DNA of 9,938 nt, taken from positions 1 to 9,938 of the forward strand of contig WJJA01000029.1 of NCBI GenBank assembly GCA_014729955.1, written 5' to 3'. This document shows, piece after piece, positions 7,254 to 9,938 of this stretch; the first letter of the stretch is position 1, and every line of letters begins with the position of its first letter. A model generated the notes under the pieces. The model saw nothing but the letters and a program-made list of their open reading frames with translations. It ran no database searches and had not been told where the DNA came from. Position numbers and translations under genes: made by a program. The DNA comes from a bacterium. GTDB taxonomy: Bacteria > Electryoneota > Electryoneia > Electryoneales > Electryoneaceae.

Positions 7254-8426
7254 ATGGCGATAGAATTTCAGACAAAAGCACCGATGGATGTGCGCTGGAA
7301 TCCGGAACAGCCCATTGAGGATGTCGAAGAGATGGGAAAGCCGGATACACCGCCGGAATTGGTCGAAGAGATTTCCGAACTGCGGCGCGGATTCGGAAAA
7401 GACCTCGTTCTTCTGGGGCATCACTACCAGCGTGATGATGTGGTCCGCTTTGCCGACAAACGCGGGGATTCCCTTGCGCTTAGTCAGTATGCCGCCTCCA
7501 TGCAGGATGCCAAATTTGTGATCTTCCTGGGTGTGCATTTTATGGCGGAAACCGCTGACATGCTCACGGACCCGGATGTACCGGTGATACTGCCGGATAT
7601 GCGTGCGGGCTGTACCATGGCGGATATGGCGGAGATCGACGATATCGAAGAGGCATGGGAGAAGCTTTCCGAGCTGATGGATACGGAGACACTCACGCCG
7701 ATCACCTACATCAATTCGACCGCTGAAGTGAAGGAGTTTGTCGGACGGCACGGCGGTACGATCTGTACCTCTTCCAACGCGAAAAAGATCATCCGCTGGG
7801 CGATGGAGCAGGGTGAACGAATCATGTTCTTCCCGGACCAGCACCTGGGGAGGAACACCAGTTACGAGCTGGGTATTCCGCTGGAAAAGATGATCGTCTG
7901 GAACTGGCAGGAAGAGGACGAACTCGGCGGCAACACCTCCGACGACATTCGGAACAGCCGGGTGATCCTGTGGCATGGACACTGCAGTGTGCACCAGCAC
8001 TTCACTCCTGCACATGTCGAACACTGGCGCAACACCAACCCGGATGTGAACGTGATCGTTCACCCGGAGTGCAGCTTTGAGGTGGTGCAGAAAGCCGACT
8101 ACAACGGATCAACGTCTGCGATCATCAATACAATCCTCGATGCTGCGCCGGGTACAAAATGGGCGGTCGGGACGGAAAATCACCTGGTACAGCGCATCGG
8201 TAACGAGGTACGTGAACAGGGCAAAGAGGTCTTCAGCCTGGCTCCGTACGCCTGCCTTTGCTCAACCATGTTTCGTATCAGCCCCTGGGCGTTGCGTGAC
8301 AGCTTGAAGGCTCTGCAAGAAGGGAAATTCCGTTTCCGGATCACGGTGGATGAGGAGACCCGAAAGTGGTCGAACATTGCTCTTGAGCGTATGTTCGAGA
8401 TCACCGCGAAAGGGAATGGCAGCTAA
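7254..8426 (+). CDS. nadA: Quinolinate synthase NadA
   Basis: Iron-sulfur enzyme that condenses iminoaspartate with dihydroxyacetone phosphate to quinolinate, the precursor of NAD, in the cytosol. The 390-residue product carries the expected [4Fe-4S] ligand sites: C120 in RAGCTMAD, C244 in HGHCSVH, and C334 or C336 in YACLCSTM. Substrate-site segments include GHHYQRDDV at 55-63, YINSTAEVK at 152-160, HPECS at 270-274 and GTENHLVQR at 306-314. It is longer than the minimal form of about 300 residues, with an extra N-terminal 40 residues and a charged insert near 219-232, as in one widespread NadA subgroup. AAAAGG lies 7 nt before the ATG. It stands alone between two terminators; nadB (aspartate oxidase or dehydrogenase) and nadC are not in the window, so NadA must rely on genes elsewhere. 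Confidence 0.96.
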   Translation: MAIEFQTKAPMDVRWNPEQPIEDVEEMGKPDTPPELVEEISELRRGFGKDLVLLGHHYQRDDVVRFADKRGDSLALSQYAASMQDAKFVIFLGVHFMAETADMLTDPDVPVILPDMRAGCTMADMAEIDDIEEAWEKLSELMDTETLTPITYINSTAEVKEFVGRHGGTICTSSNAKKIIRWAMEQGERIMFFPDQHLGRNTSYELGIPLEKMIVWNWQEEDELGGNTSDDIRNSRVILWHGHCSVHQHFTPAHVEHWRNTNPDVNVIVHPECSFEVVQKADYNGSTSAIINTILDAAPGTKWAVGTENHLVQRIGNEVREQGKEVFSLAPYACLCSTMFRISPWALRDSLKALQEGKFRFRITVDEETRKWSNIALERMFEITAKGNGS

Positions 8427-8452
8427 GCTATCCATTTATATTTGAAAAAATT

Positions 8453-8481
8453 AGCGGTGGGCTATTGTCCTCCGCTTTTTT
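8453..8481 (+). terminator. Rho-independent terminator of nadA
   Basis: AGCGG (8453-8457) pairs with CCGCT (8472-8476), with inner GG/CC pairs, and is followed by a T-run (8476-8481). It starts 26 nt after the nadA stop and isolates nadA from the next gene. Confidence 0.85.
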
Positions 8482-8515
8482 GTGCATAGAAAAGGACTCT
8501 TGTCTCGCCTTCCTC

Positions 8516-8546
8516 TTGTAGCCCTAACAATGTGAGCATAGCTTTG
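8516..8546 (+). promoter_or_regulatory. Promoter of the RAYT-like gene, leaderless geometry
   Basis: TTGTAG (8516-8521), 17-nt spacer, then TAGCTTTG (8539-8546), an exact TAnnTTTG match. The ATG at 8552 follows 5 nt later, so transcription should start at or beside the start codon. No Shine-Dalgarno is present. The start codon itself is secure because MARPVRI..PGGLY matches the family N-terminus. Confidence 0.6.
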
Positions 8547-8551
8547 CCGCC

Positions 8552-9577
8552 ATGGCGAGACCTGTGCGTATTCATATTCCGGGCGGGCTGTATCTCGTAC
8601 AGCTGCGATCCCGTCCCGAGGTCAATCTGTTCCAATCCGACGAGGAACGGGCCCTGTTCCTCGAAAGCATGGGACAGGCTGCTCTCCCGGAAGGGGTATG
8701 CATTTATGCGTTTGCGCTGCCGGATCGTTCCGCTTTGATCCTCTTGCGTAACGGCAATCGCCAGTTATCACGGTTTGTCCATCGTACACAAGCGGGCTAT
8801 TTCAATCGTTTGCGTGCACGCAACGGTGAAGCGGAAAAGCGTGTACGTGATCGGCACCGCGCCATCCTGATCGAGGATACCGACGAGTACTTTCTACGTC
8901 TCGTGCAGCGGGTTCACATCTCCCCGATCATCGGTCACCACTGGTCCAATGAAAGCGAAGCACGGCGATGGGGTGAAGTGAGCACCAACCAGTGGACCTC
9001 CTTTCCCATCTTTACAGACTCCGCCGCCGCTCCAACAGGTTTTGATAAGGATACAGTCCTGCAAGCGTTTTCGCAGGTCGACTCGAAACGACCGTCCGAC
9101 GCGTTCTATATGTATATCATCCAGGGTATGAAGAACACGCAAGAGGATATTCTGGATGAAGTCGTCGCGATGAGTCTTCTTGGCTCGAAAGCGTTTATCG
9201 ACAAGCACTATGAGCAGGCGAAAGGACGTCGACGCGGGCGCAAATCGGCGATGAAGGAGGCACGCCAGGCAGACCGTCAGGCCGAAGCGCGCTTCCGCAA
9301 GCTGGTACGACTGGTATCGCGTGAATTCAATATTCCACCGGATGTATTGTTGAAGGCTCGTGCAAGGCATGAAGCACGTAAGTTCCTGGTCGAGCTGGCC
9401 ATGCGCCACGCCCTGGGAAAAGGCGGCGTGAAGGGGCTGGGGGAAAAGCTCGGGGTTTCGGGAAGTGCGCTCGCCCACCTGCACCGTGCCTTTGCAAAGC
9501 ACCTGGAGGAAAATGCAGACGCTCGACGTACGTTCGATTTGCTGGAAGGCGAATTTCTTGAAAAGGTAAGGAAGTAG
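8552..9577 (+). CDS. RAYT-like (Y1/HUH transposase family) protein lacking catalytic residues
   Basis: The 341-residue protein follows the layout of REP-associated tyrosine transposases (TnpA_REP), single-strand DNA nucleases that act on palindromic REP repeats. The start MARPVRIHIPGGLY (1-14) corresponds to the family's MARPlRi.yPGalYHV. Residues about 180-225 (FYMYIIQGM to LLGSKAFID) match the 'y..fv..G......e.v....LGSeeFv' block, and 250-318 form the C-terminal helix-turn-helix region (EKLGVSGSALAHLHRAF). The active site is gone. The family motif MPNHvHLL reads LPDRSALIL (56-64), so both HUH histidines are lost. The catalytic Tyr of the RYvhLNP segment is Arg (QRVHISP, 119-125), and the RGN motif near residue 20 is RSR. 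The frame is intact and has its own promoter, so a domesticated DNA- or RNA-binding protein is likelier than a decaying transposase. Family assignment is confident; the function is unknown. Confidence 0.82.
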   Translation: MARPVRIHIPGGLYLVQLRSRPEVNLFQSDEERALFLESMGQAALPEGVCIYAFALPDRSALILLRNGNRQLSRFVHRTQAGYFNRLRARNGEAEKRVRDRHRAILIEDTDEYFLRLVQRVHISPIIGHHWSNESEARRWGEVSTNQWTSFPIFTDSAAAPTGFDKDTVLQAFSQVDSKRPSDAFYMYIIQGMKNTQEDILDEVVAMSLLGSKAFIDKHYEQAKGRRRGRKSAMKEARQADRQAEARFRKLVRLVSREFNIPPDVLLKARARHEARKFLVELAMRHALGKGGVKGLGEKLGVSGSALAHLHRAFAKHLEENADARRTFDLLEGEFLEKVRK

Positions 9578-9602
9578 GGAGGGCACGCGTCGCGCGTTGA
9601 CG

Positions 9603-9639
9603 TGAGGCGAAGCAGTGTTGATCGGAGACCAACCCGAAG
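9603..9639 (+). repeat. Intergenic repeat, copy A (short form)
   Basis: Ordered blocks GTGAGGCG, AAGCAG, GAGACC and CCCGAAG within 37 nt. The same blocks in the same order occur in copy B 64 nt further on, which suggests a duplicated intergenic element. The two copies differ by about 40 nt that form a hairpin in copy B. Confidence 0.6.
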
Positions 9640-9650
9640 ATTTCACGAGT

Positions 9651-9734
9651 TCAAACTGTGTCAGATGTGAGGCGCGAAGGATGAAGCTGTGCAATACCGC
9701 GAATCCTTCGGAACAAAGCAGATGACACAGTTGA
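9651..9734. repeat. 84-bp imperfect inverted repeat / cruciform
   Basis: Outer arms TCAAACTGTGTCA (9651-9663) and TGACACAGTTGA (9723-9734) are complementary apart from one bulged A. A symmetric internal loop of 11 and 12 nt follows, then 8-bp inner arms CGAAGGAT/ATCCTTCG and a 20-nt apical loop. No T-tract follows, so it is not a standard terminator. It could be a REP-like or MITE-like element, or the fold of a small RNA. Confidence 0.65.
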
Positions 9735-9746
9735 GACCGCCCGAAG
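9667..9746 (+). repeat. Intergenic repeat, copy B (with inserted hairpin)
   Basis: Starts GTGAGGCG (9667-9674), then an extra segment of about 40 nt with perfect arms CGAAGGAT/ATCCTTCG (9675-9682, 9703-9710), then AAGCAG (9716-9721), GAGACC (9733-9738) and CCCGAAG (9740-9746). Relative to copy A the hairpin appears inserted between the first and second block, or deleted from A. Confidence 0.6.
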
Positions 9747-9875
9747 GGGGAATGAATAGATGAGTTTGGCATGGACACAATCTGTGCCGGAGAATAACGG
9801 CATGTCGTGATATTATCTTATTGTTACTATAATTTTTAGAAAAGAATACTCTCTCCATTCATGAAATATCCGGGC

Positions 9876-9903
9876 TAGAAAACCCGGCAAAGGATGCCGG
9901 GTT
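9876..9903 (-). terminator. Terminator of a convergent gene beyond the right edge
   Basis: Perfect 9-bp stem AACCCGGCA (9881-9889) and TGCCGGGTT (9895-9903) around a 5-nt loop. Read on the minus strand it is followed by TTCTAG, extending the T-run formed by the stem end, so it suits a minus-strand transcript entering from the right. On the plus strand, CCGGG at 9870-9874 could pair with CCCGG at 9883-9887 instead, giving an alternative fold. Confidence 0.65.
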
Positions 9904-9938
9904 CAGTGTTTGAACAGATCAAGCAGGCAGGGTCAGGA

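Larger units (their letters stand above)
9578..9938. other. Gene-free, repeat-rich region downstream of the RAYT-like gene
   Basis: No plus-strand gene is supported. From left to right it holds a GC-rich mini-palindrome ACGCG-TCG-CGCGT (9585-9597), two related repeat copies (9603-9639 and 9667-9746), an imperfect inverted repeat (9651-9734), an AT-rich patch (about 9805-9868) and a minus-strand terminator (9876-9903). The last 35 nt on the minus strand show only LTLPA-stop (TGA at 9919-9921), possibly the end of a convergent gene lying beyond the right edge, too short to identify. Confidence 0.6.

Noticed and set aside
7167..8063. Long minus-strand open frame opposite nadA
   Set aside because: Antisense shadow; it also crosses the operon terminator and the nadA leader.
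8894..9778. Long minus-strand open frame opposite the RAYT-like gene
   Set aside because: Crosses the downstream repeat region, has no recognisable domain, and the plus frame matches the RAYT family along its length.
9805..9833. Sigma-70 style promoter around TATAAT at 9828-9833
   Set aside because: No acceptable upstream box at 16-18 nt and no plus-strand gene follows; probably chance in an AT-rich patch.

Overview
This window is about 57-58% GC (estimated by eye) and reads as ordinary bacterial chromosome with a disturbed, island-like margin at each end. The best lineage clue is promoter shape. Three separate starts (tRNA-Phe, the amidase gene and the RAYT-like gene) carry TTG-type upstream boxes followed 17-18 nt later by TACCTTTG, TACCTTTC or TAGCTTTG. 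That matches the TAnnTTTG -7 element known from Bacteroidota and relatives. Shine-Dalgarno sequences are nevertheless clear before several genes. I therefore infer a member of the wider FCB/Bacteroidota-like group, probably not a classical Bacteroidales; no finer placement is supported.

Left margin (1-608): the decayed 3' end of a tyrosine recombinase gene runs off the left edge, followed by a tRNA-Phe(GAA) gene with its own promoter and terminator, all on the minus strand. This is what is left when an element integrates at a tRNA gene and then decays. The spacer up to the first plus-strand gene holds three phased 21-bp direct repeats and an inverted repeat over the amidase promoter.

Central operon (609-7053, plus strand): a secreted N-acetylmuramoyl-L-alanine amidase, surE, guaA, a secreted TPR plus periplasmic-binding-fold protein, and uppP. 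Gaps are 44 nt, an 11-nt overlap and two ATGA overlaps, and a strong hairpin terminator follows uppP. Three of the five gene products act on the envelope: peptidoglycan hydrolysis, a possible LpoA-like synthase regulator, and undecaprenyl phosphate recycling. SurE and GuaA handle nucleotides. nadA (quinolinate synthase, NAD synthesis) follows as a separate single-gene unit with its own terminator.

Right margin (8516-9938): a full-length gene of the RAYT family (REP-associated tyrosine transposase, Y1/HUH type) has kept its fold and C-terminal helix-turn-helix region but lost both HUH histidines and the catalytic tyrosine. It looks like a domesticated, non-transposing derivative. It appears to be transcribed as a leaderless mRNA. 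Immediately downstream is a gene-free stretch with two related repeat copies, one carrying an inserted hairpin inside a large imperfect inverted repeat. This pairing of an inactive RAYT-like protein with adjacent palindromic repeats is the most unusual thing in the window. A minus-strand terminator near the right edge implies a convergent gene just outside.
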